A DNA stretch of 36,703 nt, from NCBI GenBank assembly GCA_026390315.1, contig JAPLGE010000069.1, positions 1-36,703 on the forward strand, written 5' to 3'. This document shows, one piece after another, positions 7,558 to 14,423 of the stretch (within the stretch, counting starts at the first letter, position 1; the number at the start of each line of letters is the position of its first letter). A program made the position numbers and the translations under genes. The DNA is from Candidatus Bipolaricaulota bacterium (GTDB taxonomy: Bacteria > Bipolaricaulota > Bipolaricaulia > UBA7950 > UBA9294). The notes beneath the pieces were generated by a model. It was given only the letters and a program-made list of their open reading frames with translations. It did not search any database and was not told where the DNA came from.

Positions 7558-8550
7558 CTAGGACTTCGTCGGCGCCGTGCCTCTCCGCTGCGTGAGGTAC
7601 CGTTCTGCCGCGACGGCCGCCGTGGCCCCCTGGGCCGCGGCGATGACGACCTGGCGTAGGCGCTGGGCGACGACGTCGCCCGCGGCAAAGACGCCGGAGA
7701 CGCTCGTGCGGCCCTCATCGTCCACGACGAGGCCTCCGGTGTCGCTTCGCGCGAGCTCGTCCTGCAGGAAGTCTGTGATCGGCTCTCTGCCCTGGAGGTA
7801 GAGGAACACACCGGCGACTGGAAGGGTCTTCTCGCCCTGCGGCGTCCCGACTCGTACTCCCTCGACCTTCGCGTCCCCAAGCACCTCGCGCAGCCGAGCG
7901 TTGACGTGGACCTGAACGCGGTCGTCGCTGTCCACGAGAGAGGTGAGCCGTGGTGAGGCCGTGAGCTTTGGCGTCGGGACGAGGAGGTGAACGCTCTTCG
8001 CGAGCTTCGCGAGAAAGAGGGCCTCTTCCGCCGCCTCGTCGGTCGTCCCGGTCACGGCGACCTCCTGGTCGCGGAAGAAGAAGCCGTCGCAGGCCGCGCA
8101 GTAGGAAACGCCGCGTCCCGTGAGCCTCTCCTCCCCAGGAATGGTTCTTGCTCGCCCCAGGGCGCCGGTGGCGACGACGACGGTGCGTCCGCGGTAGATG
8201 CCCTTCGCGCCGCGGACCTCCTTCGTCTCGCCGGCGAGGCTCGCGAGGATCACCTTGTCCTCGACGAAGCGGGCGCCGAACCCTTGTGCCTGTGCCCGCA
8301 TCCGCTCGAGGAGCTCGATCCCCTTGACCTCATCGGGGACGCCAGGGTAATTCGAGACCCTCGCCGCGAGGGCGAGCGCCCCCGCGGCCGTCCCTTTGTC
8401 CACGACGAGCGTGGAGAGAGAGGCGCGCGCCGCGTACAGGGCCGCCGTGGAGCCGGCCGGCCCCCCGCCGATGACGATGACGTCGAAGACTTCCTTCTCG
8501 GCGGGGTTCCCCGTTTCCTCATGCGATGGAAGACGTGGTTCCTGGTTCAT
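7558..8550 (-). CDS. Thioredoxin reductase-like flavoprotein without canonical NADPH motifs
   Basis: The 330-residue protein has the thioredoxin reductase layout: an FAD-binding GGGPAG near residue 29, the redox pair in CAACDGFFFRDQEV, and the C-terminal FAD motif SVSGVFAAGDV. The second nucleotide-binding region, normally GGGxxAxEEA followed by HRRxxxRA, reads TGTTDEAAEEA followed by VPTPKLTAS. It therefore lacks both the glycine-rich turn and the arginines that bind NADPH phosphate. The electron donor may be something else, such as ferredoxin, as in known flavin-dependent ferredoxin-thioredoxin reductases; that is inference. The ATG overlaps the clpB-like stop codon (ATGA), so the two genes are translationally coupled. 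The N terminus carries about 20 extra residues. Confidence 0.88.
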   Translation of the reverse strand: MNQEPRLPSHEETGNPAEKEVFDVIVIGGGPAGSTAALYAARASLSTLVVDKGTAAGALALAARVSNYPGVPDEVKGIELLERMRAQAQGFGARFVEDKVILASLAGETKEVRGAKGIYRGRTVVVATGALGRARTIPGEERLTGRGVSYCAACDGFFFRDQEVAVTGTTDEAAEEALFLAKLAKSVHLLVPTPKLTASPRLTSLVDSDDRVQVHVNARLREVLGDAKVEGVRVGTPQGEKTLPVAGVFLYLQGREPITDFLQDELARSDTGGLVVDDEGRTSVSGVFAAGDVVAQRLRQVVIAAAQGATAAVAAERYLTQRRGTAPTKS

Positions 8551-10784
8551 CCTCTCCCCTGCTCGCTCTTCTCGCGGCGGATGACGAGCGCGCTCGCCAT
8601 CGCCGCGGCGTCCACGGTGACGCGATCCCCTTCCTTCACCTCGCCGGAGACGATCTTCATGGCCAATGGATTCTCCACGAGGCGCTTCATCGCCCGCTCC
8701 AGAGGCCGCGCCCCGTAGAGGGGATCGTACCCTTCCTTCGCCAACACCTTCTTCGCCTCCGCCGTGAGGACGAGGGAGATCCCCTGCTCGGCGAGACGCT
8801 CGTTCAACAGCGCCGCCTTGAGGTCGACGATCTCTAGGATCGCCGCCTCCGAGAGCGGGTGGAAGATGATCGTCTCATCGATCCGGTTCAGGAACTCCGG
8901 CCGGAAGGTACGCCTGAGCTCCTCCCGGATCTTTTCGTGGATTCGCTCCTCGGGAAGATCCTCGGCGAAGTGCTCGCTCCCGACGTTCGAGGTCATGATC
9001 ACGATCGTGTGGCGGAAGTCCACGGTGCGGCCGTGGCCGTCGGTCAGGCGTCCCTCGTCGAGAAGCTGGAGGAGGAGATTCATCACCTGCGGGTGTGCCT
9101 TCTCCACCTCGTCAAACAGGACGACCTGGTAGGGCCGGCGGCGGACCGCATCGGTCAGCTGCCCCCCCTCCTCGTACCCGACGTACCCCGGCGGGGACCC
9201 GATCAGACGCGCCACGGCATGGCGCTCCAAGTACTCGGACATGTCGATCCGCTGGAGGGCAGCGTCGCTGCCGAAGAGGAACGCCGCGAGAGCTTTGGCG
9301 AGCTCGGTCTTCCCCACTCCGGTCGGCCCAAGGAAGAGGAAGGTCCCGATCGGCCGCCGTGGATCCGCGAGCCCGGCGCGGGAGTGGCGCACGGCCTCGG
9401 CGATGGCGCGCACCGCCTCCTCCTGGTCGATGAGGCGCTGGTGCAGGAGGTCTTCCATGCTCGCGAGCCGCGTTCGCTCCTCTTCGAGCATCCGCTCGGC
9501 GGGGATCCCGGTCCACTGGGAGACGATGGCGGCGATGTCGTTTTCGGTCACTTCCTTGTCGCTCTTGTCGACCTGCAGCCGGCTCGCCGCCTCGTCTACG
9601 AGGTCGATCGCCTTGTCGGGAAGGAAGCGGTCGGAGATGTAGCGCTCGGAGAGCCTCGCCGCCGCGCGGATCGCCTCCTCGGTGATCTTCACGTGGTGAT
9701 GCTCCTCGAGCTTCGCGCGCAGCCCCTCCAGGATCTGGACCGTCTCTTCGACCGTCGGCTCGCGCACGAACACCTTCTGGAGACGGCGCTCGAGGGCGGA
9801 GTCCTTCTCGATGTGTTCGCGGTACTCGTCGAGGGTCGTCGCGCCGATGAGCTGGAACCTCCCGCGGGAGAGCGGCTCCTTGAGCATGTTCGAGGCGTCG
9901 ATCGCCCCTTCCGCCGCGCCGGCCCCGACCACGGTGTGGACTTCGTCGATGAACACGATCGTCTTTCCTGATTGAGCCTCGATTTCCTTGATCACGGCCT
10001 TCAGGCGGTCCTCGAACTCCCCGCGAAACTTCGACCCGGCGACCATCGCCGCGATGTCGAGCGAGACGATCTCCTTGCCCTTCAACGAATCCGCGACCTC
10101 ACCCTTCGCGATCCGCTGGGCGAGCCCCTCCACGACGGCCGTCTTCCCAACGCCAGGCTCGCCGATCAGGACGGGGTTGTTCTTGCGGCGGCGGGAGAGA
10201 ATCTGCTCCATGCGGCGGATCTCCTCGTCCCGGCCGATCACGGGGTCGAGCTCCCCGCGGGAAGCCATCTGCGTGAGGTTCGTCGAGTACTTCTTCAGGA
10301 TCTGGTAGCGCTCCTCCGAGGAGCGGTCGGTCACGCGCTGTTCTCCGCGGACACCCTTCAGGGCGGCGTAGATCGACTCGGGACTGATCTGGTGACGGTC
10401 GAGGACCCGCTTCAGCGCGGGATCGGTCGTCCGGCTGATCGAAAGGAGAAGGTGCTCGATCCCGACGAACTCGTCGCGGAGCCGGTCGGCCTCCATCTGG
10501 GCCCCGGTCACGACCGCGTCCAGGCGCGGCGTGATGTAGATCTGCGTCCCGACCGGGACGGTAACCGAAGGCTTGCCACGCAAGAGGAGATCCAGGTCGT
10601 GGGCGAGGCCGGAGGTGTTCACCCCCATCTCCTCGAGGATCTGGCGCCCCACGCCTTCCTGGGTGGCGAGGACCGTGAACACGTGCTCCACGTCGAGCTG
10701 GTTCTGCTTGGTGCGCGCAAGGAGGTCCTGTGCCTCGTGGAAGAGTTCCTGCGCGCCCTCCGTCAGTTTGTCGAAGCGGATCAT
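8547..10784 (-). CDS. clpB: ClpB-type AAA+ chaperone lacking the middle domain
   Basis: The 745-residue protein is a class I Hsp100. It has an N-terminal repeat domain (about 1-145), a first AAA+ module (Walker A GEPGVGKT near 210, Walker B IVFIDEVH near 280) and a second AAA+ module (GPTGVGKT near 490, [12 protein letters not shown] near 560), then [11 protein letters not shown] and the small C-terminal domain. Sequence around both modules is closest to ClpB, the protein disaggregase. ClpB normally carries a coiled-coil middle domain of about 120 residues after the first module; here [12 protein letters not shown] runs within some 20 residues into the linker before WTGIP. No IGL/IGF-type loop for ClpP is visible. 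The ORF track starts at a GTG at 10793 that overlaps GGAGG; the ATG at 10784 is 8 nt from it and is preferred. A CIRCE-like site precedes the gene. Confidence 0.9.
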   Translation of the reverse strand: MIRFDKLTEGAQELFHEAQDLLARTKQNQLDVEHVFTVLATQEGVGRQILEEMGVNTSGLAHDLDLLLRGKPSVTVPVGTQIYITPRLDAVVTGAQMEADRLRDEFVGIEHLLLSISRTTDPALKRVLDRHQISPESIYAALKGVRGEQRVTDRSSEERYQILKKYSTNLTQMASRGELDPVIGRDEEIRRMEQILSRRRKNNPVLIGEPGVGKTAVVEGLAQRIAKGEVADSLKGKEIVSLDIAAMVAGSKFRGEFEDRLKAVIKEIEAQSGKTIVFIDEVHTVVGAGAAEGAIDASNMLKEPLSRGRFQLIGATTLDEYREHIEKDSALERRLQKVFVREPTVEETVQILEGLRAKLEEHHHVKITEEAIRAAARLSERYISDRFLPDKAIDLVDEAASRLQVDKSDKEVTENDIAAIVSQWTGIPAERMLEEERTRLASMEDLLHQRLIDQEEAVRAIAEAVRHSRAGLADPRRPIGTFLFLGPTGVGKTELAKALAAFLFGSDAALQRIDMSEYLERHAVARLIGSPPGYVGYEEGGQLTDAVRRRPYQVVLFDEVEKAHPQVMNLLLQLLDEGRLTDGHGRTVDFRHTIVIMTSNVGSEHFAEDLPEERIHEKIREELRRTFRPEFLNRIDETIIFHPLSEAAILEIVDLKAALLNERLAEQGISLVLTAEAKKVLAKEGYDPLYGARPLERAMKRLVENPLAMKIVSGEVKEGDRVTVDAAAMASALVIRREKSEQGRG

Positions 10785-10804
10785 CTCGGTCACCTCCCCC
10801 CGTC

Positions 10805-10831
10805 TTAGCAGTCGCTATACGTAACTGCTAA
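10805..10831 (-). promoter_or_regulatory. CIRCE-like operator (candidate HrcA site)
   Basis: TTAGCAGTC, nine bases, then AACTGCTAA: 27 nt in all, the size and layout of CIRCE (TTAGCACTC-N9-GAGTGCTAA). Each arm keeps TTAGCA/TGCTAA, and one position differs in both arms so that symmetry is kept. It lies over the predicted transcription start of the clpB-like operon. No hrcA gene is in the window. Confidence 0.7.
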
Positions 10832-10835
10832 CAGC

Positions 10836-10864
10836 AGTCTACCGCGTTCTCCACGACACGTCAA
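10836..10864 (-). promoter_or_regulatory. Sigma70-like promoter of the clpB operon
   Basis: On the minus strand TTGACG (10864-10859) and TAGACT (10841-10836) are 17 nt apart. Transcription would begin near 10829, inside the CIRCE-like element. Confidence 0.7.
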
Positions 10865-10926
10865 GAGGCGTTTCCCTTCCGCTGGAGGAGACGTAGGGAA
10901 AAGAGAAAGGGGCGGGAAGGCGGGCG

Positions 10927-11427
10927 CTAGGGCTTGCAGAAGGTCAGGCGGTCGCGGTCCTTCACCACCCCGGGAAAGCGAAGGACCCGGTTGTGCATGG
11001 CGACGTAGACTCCCGGAGGGACGAGGCGCGCGGCGAAAAGGGCCTCCGTCACGTTCTGCAGCGCGTCCGTGTCGCGGAACTCGTAGGGGCGCATCGCGCC
11101 GGTCAGGATGACCGGCGTAGCGAGAGGGTCAAGCTCGCGCTCGAGGAGGTCGCCCGTCTCGGTGAGGGTGTCAGTCCCGTGCAGGATCACGACCGCTTCG
11201 GCCTCGCGAAGCGCTTCTCTCGTCGCGTCGAGGATCCGTTGTCGATCCGCCGCAGTCATCTCGAGGGAGTCCTTGAAGACGACTGGCTCGTAGCTGACCT
11301 CAAGGTCGGGGAGCCGAAGCGTGGAGAGCATCCGAGGAAGAATGGTGTGGTAGTTCCGAAGGGATCCGTCCCGCTCGTTGTACGTCTTCTCGATCGTTCC
11401 CCCGGTCGTCAGAATGGTCACCTTCAT
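10927..11427 (-). CDS. Single-domain asparaginase-like protein
   Basis: The 166-residue protein matches only the N-terminal domain of bacterial L-asparaginases. It has the first catalytic Thr in LTTGGTIEKT and the second Thr/Asp pair in HGTDTLTETG, then the LTGAMRP strand. A usual asparaginase has about 330 residues with a C-terminal domain that completes the interface; no such ORF lies downstream. The ATG at 11427 has GAGGAGGTGA at good spacing. Short asparaginase-domain proteins are known in several bacteria, so this is likely an intact gene and not a truncation. Activity on asparagine is unproven. The gene runs towards clpB, but clpB has its own promoter. Confidence 0.85.
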   Translation of the reverse strand: MKVTILTTGGTIEKTYNERDGSLRNYHTILPRMLSTLRLPDLEVSYEPVVFKDSLEMTAADRQRILDATREALREAEAVVILHGTDTLTETGDLLERELDPLATPVILTGAMRPYEFRDTDALQNVTEALFAARLVPPGVYVAMHNRVLRFPGVVKDRDRLTFCKP

Positions 11428-11463
11428 CGCGTCACCTCCTCAGAGCCTGCCGCGGCATCCCGG

Positions 11464-11469
11464 ATTGTA
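11464..11469 (-). promoter_or_regulatory. Possible -10 box of the asparaginase gene
   Basis: TACAAT on the minus strand lies about 37 nt upstream of the asparaginase-like start codon. There is no clear -35 partner. Confidence 0.3.
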
Positions 11470-11518
11470 CGCCGGTGCAGAAGCCGGCGCGAGGGGAGAA
11501 GGGACGGGCCGACCATCG

Positions 11519-12065
11519 TCAGCGGAGAGCGTTCACCACGACGTTCGCCGCCGCGTGGAGAAGGACGAGCCCGAAGAGTTTTGGGAGGCGTTTCTTGGAG
11601 ATCCGATGCGAGAGGCGCGGCCCGATCTGCGCCCCGGTGCCGAGCCCCAGTAAGAGGGGAAAGGCGAGGTCCATGTGGAGGTCCTCTCGAGCGAAGTGCG
11701 GGTAGGAGGCGACGACGGACGGGGGACCCTTCACGAGGAGACTCGTGGTCACGGCCGCCACGACGTCGATTCCCAGGAAGACGGCGAATAAAGGGGCGAG
11801 CGCGGTCCGCCGCCGATTCCAGACAGGCCATTCCCTGCTCCCGCGAGGAGGCCGACGAATACGGCGAGACCGCAGAGGCGGGGCCCGTCGCCCTCGCGCG
11901 GAGAGAGGGGAGATCTCCTCCGCCGACGTGCCGCGGAGCCGGGTGACGATTGGGCAGAGGAAGAAGGCGCCGAAGGCAACGGAGAGCCAGCGGGCGGCAA
12001 CGACCGCGGTCAGGCGGGCGGCGAACAGCCGCTCTGGACCGGCGTCGGCCGACCGGGTAGAGTGG
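11519..12065 (-). pseudogene. TauE/SafE-family permease remnant
   Basis: The C-terminal half of a TauE/SafE (DUF81) membrane permease can be read across three frames. From upstream these are LTAVVAARWLSVAFGAFFL, then LCGLAVFVGLLAGAGNGLSGIGGG (ORF 11749-12000), then ALAPLFAVFLGIDVVAAVTTS (continued in ORF 11519-11761). The family has two such halves with a GIGGG-type motif in each; only the second, plus the tail of the first, is present. The region upstream runs straight into the divergent HD-domain gene, so the 5' half is missing. Truncation plus at least two frameshifts supports a true pseudogene. The ancestor would have exported organosulfur compounds or other anions. Confidence 0.75.
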
Positions 12066-12107
12066 CAGCATTCGAAGGCCTCCGGGCTCTAAAGGAAGGA
12101 GATCAGG

Positions 12108-12686
12108 ATGACGCACCGGCCGACTCGCGATGAGGCGCTCGCTCTCCTTTTGGAGTGGAACCAGAGCGACCGCCTCGTGAAGCACGCGCTCGGGGTCGAG
12201 GCCGTCATGCGCTACATGGCGCGCCAGCGCGGCGAGGACGAGGAGACGTGGGGGATCGTCGGTCTCGTCCACGACCTCGACTACGAGCGCCACCCCCAGG
12301 AGCACTGCCAGAAGACGAAGGAGATCCTCGAGGCACGCGAGTGGCCCGAGGAGATGGTCCACGCGGTTCTCTCCCACGGCTTCGGGTTGTGCACGAACGT
12401 CGAGCCCAGCCGCGAAATGGAGAAGGTCCTCTACGCGGTGGACGAGCTCGTTGGCCTCGTGGCGGCCGTGGCCGTCGTTCGGCCCTCGCGCAGCGTCCTC
12501 GACCTTGAACCAAGCTCCGTCGCGAAGAAGTGGAAGGACAAGAGCTTCGCCGCGGGGGCGAACCGGGACGTCATCGCCAAGGGAGCCCAGATGCTGGGGA
12601 TGGACCTGCGCGACCTCTTTGCCGACGTGATCTTGGGGATGCGCGAGGCTGCTGACGCGATCGGCCTAAGAGGGACCCTCTCCTGA
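12108..12686 (+). CDS. HD-domain hydrolase-like protein
   Basis: The 192-residue protein has an HD phosphohydrolase domain. A His near residue 26 (LVKHALGVEAV) comes first, then the metal-binding HD pair in LVHDLDYERHP, a conserved His in LSHGFG and a late Asp in YAVDELVG. These residues place it in the metal-dependent HD superfamily, which acts on nucleotides or cyclic nucleotides; the substrate cannot be told from sequence. The ATG has AAGGAG upstream. The neighbours are a TauE remnant upstream (opposite strand) and a convergent YbaK-like gene, so it is probably transcribed alone. A TAGAGT at 12058-12063 could be its -10 box. Confidence 0.82.
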   Translation: MTHRPTRDEALALLLEWNQSDRLVKHALGVEAVMRYMARQRGEDEETWGIVGLVHDLDYERHPQEHCQKTKEILEAREWPEEMVHAVLSHGFGLCTNVEPSREMEKVLYAVDELVGLVAAVAVVRPSRSVLDLEPSSVAKKWKDKSFAAGANRDVIAKGAQMLGMDLRDLFADVILGMREAADAIGLRGTLS

Positions 12687-12716
12687 GGCCTGCCCTAGAG
12701 AGCGGGGCGGACGTGG

Positions 12717-13181
12717 CTACTCGACGCGGAGGTCGGCGATCGAGGCGCCGATCGCGCGGATGAGGTCGCTCGTCGCGAGCCGCACGAGGGTTCCCCGTGC
12801 CCCGGCGTTGATCACGACCGAGGGCTCCGCGACGAGCGCGCGGTCCAGGAAGACAGGGAGGGCGCGCTTCACGCCGAGGGGGCCGATGCCCCCGATCTCG
12901 TAGCCCGTGACGCGCTCCGCGTCCCGGGGGGACGCGGGGGAGACCTGCTTGTGACCCGAGACTCGCGCGAGCTTCTTCTCGCTCACGGTGCCGTCGCCCC
13001 CCATGAGGGCGAGGAGGAAGCTGTGGTCGTCCGCCCGGAAGACGAGCGTCTTGATCACGATCTCATCTCTCAGGCCGAGCCTCTGCGCGGCAAACCGGAC
13101 TCCCGTCTCGTCCGGGTGGTAGAAAAGGGCTTCGAACGGGATCCCCTCTTGCTTCAGTCGCTCAAGGCCGCGCGTCGTCAT
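12717..13181 (-). CDS. ybaK: YbaK/EbsC-type aminoacyl-tRNA deacylase
   Basis: The 154-residue protein matches the YbaK/EbsC branch of the prolyl-tRNA editing-domain family. It has the IVIKTLVFRADD strand with the catalytic Lys, the LARVSGHKQVSPASP segment, and GYEIGGIGPLG with the conserved GxxPxG loop. YbaK hydrolyses Cys-tRNA(Pro), correcting cysteine charged by prolyl-tRNA synthetase. The length is normal for the stand-alone form. The ATG at 13181 has only a weak ribosome binding site. The gene converges on the HD-domain gene with a 30-nt gap that shows no obvious terminator. Confidence 0.88.
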   Translation of the reverse strand: MTTRGLERLKQEGIPFEALFYHPDETGVRFAAQRLGLRDEIVIKTLVFRADDHSFLLALMGGDGTVSEKKLARVSGHKQVSPASPRDAERVTGYEIGGIGPLGVKRALPVFLDRALVAEPSVVINAGARGTLVRLATSDLIRAIGASIADLRVE

Positions 13182-13325
13182 TGCCTTTGTCCTTCTTCGC
13201 CTTCAGCAGACCCGCCTGGACACCTCTCGTTTCGCCTCGCCGGCGCGAGCCGCGCCGAGCGTCGCCCTCCCGCCGCGTCCCCGACCGTGAGGATAGCCGG
13301 GCGGCCGTCCGCGGGGAAGAGGCGG

Positions 13326-13331
13326 TATAAT
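13326..13331 (+). promoter_or_regulatory. -10 box for the yajC-secD operon
   Basis: A perfect TATAAT is present with no good -35 partner at 17 nt. Transcription would start near 13338, immediately before a pair of alternative hairpins. Confidence 0.5.
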
Positions 13332-13335
13332 GGGG

Positions 13336-13373
13336 CCCTTCCGGACCGCAAGCCGGGAAGGGGCGGCCCCTTC
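13336..13373 (+). promoter_or_regulatory. Alternative hairpins in the yajC-secD leader
   Basis: CCCTTCC at 13336-13342 can pair with GGAAGGG at 13356-13362. The overlapping GAAGGGG at 13357-13363 can instead pair with CCCCTTC at 13367-13373 around a 3-nt loop. The stems exclude each other. No T tract follows, so control at RNA level is only a possibility. Confidence 0.35.
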
Positions 13374-13414
13374 GTCCGTGCGGCAGGTTCGCGGAGGGCT
13401 TGGAAAGGAGAGTC

Positions 13415-13480
13415 ATGAACGCTCTTGAGCACGGGCGGGGAGTCTCCCGCACACCCGGGCCGAAGGTCGGGGAGGGCTAG
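13415..13480 (+). CDS. Possible 21-codon upstream ORF
   Basis: An ATG preceded by AAAGGAG at ideal spacing opens a 21-codon frame ending in TAG, 7 nt before the ATG of the membrane protein gene. Its ribosome binding site is better than that of the downstream gene, so it could be a leader peptide that couples translation. The peptide (MNALEHGRGVSRTPG...) resembles nothing I know. The evidence is the ribosome binding site alone. Confidence 0.3.
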   Translation: MNALEHGRGVSRTPGPKVGEG

Positions 13481-13487
13481 CGCGACG

Positions 13488-14027
13488 ATGACCGCGGATC
13501 CTTCTACCCTCCCTCGCTGGTCGTATCCCCTCGTCCTTGTCCTCCTGGGGATCGTCCTCTTCGTCGGGGCAGTTCCCTTCGCCCTGCAGTTGGGGGTCGG
13601 AGTGGAGACCGCTCTCTTCCTGTCCTACCTCTTCTTCCGGTCCCGACGCGGCGCGCCGCGAGAGCCGGCTCCCGCGAAGGTCCTTCCCCTCTTTCCCGGG
13701 CACCTGCTCCTCCTCCTGGCTCTCTCTCTCCTCCCGTCGCCCCAGCCGCGCCTCGTGATGGTGTGGATGCTCGTCCCGCTCCTGAGCGTTCTCTATGACT
13801 TGGTGGCCTCGCGGGGGCGGCTGCGATCGAGGCGGAACCTTTCGATCTTGACCATCCTTTACTGTATAATCTGGGCCGATCTCTTCTTCCTGATTGAACG
13901 CGTCATCGTCTTGGGAAGAAGAATCGTAGGAAGCGGGGAGATCGCAATTGGGGCGGGGTTTGTCCTGGCAGGACTCCTGTTCGTTTTCTTGGGCGTGTAC
14001 CGCCACTGGCGCACGAGGAAGGTGTAA
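13488..14027 (+). CDS. Unknown polytopic membrane protein
   Basis: I do not recognise the family. The 179-residue product has about five hydrophobic segments: residues around 13-30, 33-50, 65-80, 85-105 and two near the C terminus (SILTILYCIIWADLFFLIE and GAGFVLAGLLFVFLGVY), with Arg-rich loops between them. The last segment ends with a basic tail (RHWRTRKV). The ORF track starts at a TTG at 13425; the ATG at 13488 fits the end of the short upstream ORF and gives a compact N terminus, though its GGAGG lies 12 nt away. It is 11 nt from yajC and should be in the same operon, so a link with membrane protein insertion or secretion is possible but unproven. Confidence 0.65.
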   Translation: MTADPSTLPRWSYPLVLVLLGIVLFVGAVPFALQLGVGVETALFLSYLFFRSRRGAPREPAPAKVLPLFPGHLLLLLALSLLPSPQPRLVMVWMLVPLLSVLYDLVASRGRLRSRRNLSILTILYCIIWADLFFLIERVIVLGRRIVGSGEIAIGAGFVLAGLLFVFLGVYRHWRTRKV

Positions 14028-14038
14028 GGAGTGAGACT

Positions 14039-14395
14039 ATGGCAAAGCTGATCGGTGTGATCCTGGGGTTGGGAATCCTGCTCGTCGGGAGCGCGGCGCT
14101 CGCTCAAGAGGCCGCCCCTCAGGCGCAGGCAGGGAGCTCTCCGTACATGCTCATCGTGATCCTTGTCGTGTTCGCGGCGGTCTTTTACTTCATGTTGATC
14201 CGGCCGCAGCGGAAGCGCCAGTCTCAGCACAACGCGCTCTTGAAAGACTTGAAGCGCGGCGACAACGTCGTGACCGCGGGCGGGATCTACGGCGAGATCG
14301 ATTCCGTCGGGGACACGAGCGTCGTCGTGACAGTCGAGGACGGGGGGAAGCTGAAGGTGGCGAAGTCCAGCATCGTCGACAAGCGCGCGAAGTAG
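14039..14395 (+). CDS. yajC: Preprotein translocase subunit YajC
   Basis: The 118-residue protein has the YajC signature: one membrane helix (MLIVILVVFAAVFYFM) followed by LIRPQRKRQ, then a small soluble domain with GDNVVTAGGIYGEI. It binds SecDF at the inner membrane and accessory to the SecYEG translocon. Before the usual helix there is an extra hydrophobic N-terminal stretch (residues 4-22, ending in AAL-AQE) that looks like a cleavable signal peptide; this form occurs in some phyla. AAGGAG precedes the ATG at 8 nt. It is followed by secD, as is typical. Confidence 0.93.
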   Translation: MAKLIGVILGLGILLVGSAALAQEAAPQAQAGSSPYMLIVILVVFAAVFYFMLIRPQRKRQSQHNALLKDLKRGDNVVTAGGIYGEIDSVGDTSVVVTVEDGGKLKVAKSSIVDKRAK

Positions 14396-14423
14396 CTCGC
14401 TTCCAGAGAGGGGGAGGCCTCGC

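Noticed and set aside
8859-10808. Long plus-strand ORFs opposite the clpB-like gene (370 and 278 codons)
   Set aside because: Shadows of high-GC coding sequence; the minus strand encodes a full AAA+ protein with all motifs.
13240-13414. Possible tRNA or SRP RNA between ybaK and the yajC operon (GGTTCGC near 13386)
   Set aside because: No acceptor stem, anticodon arm or SRP core fits around the short match.
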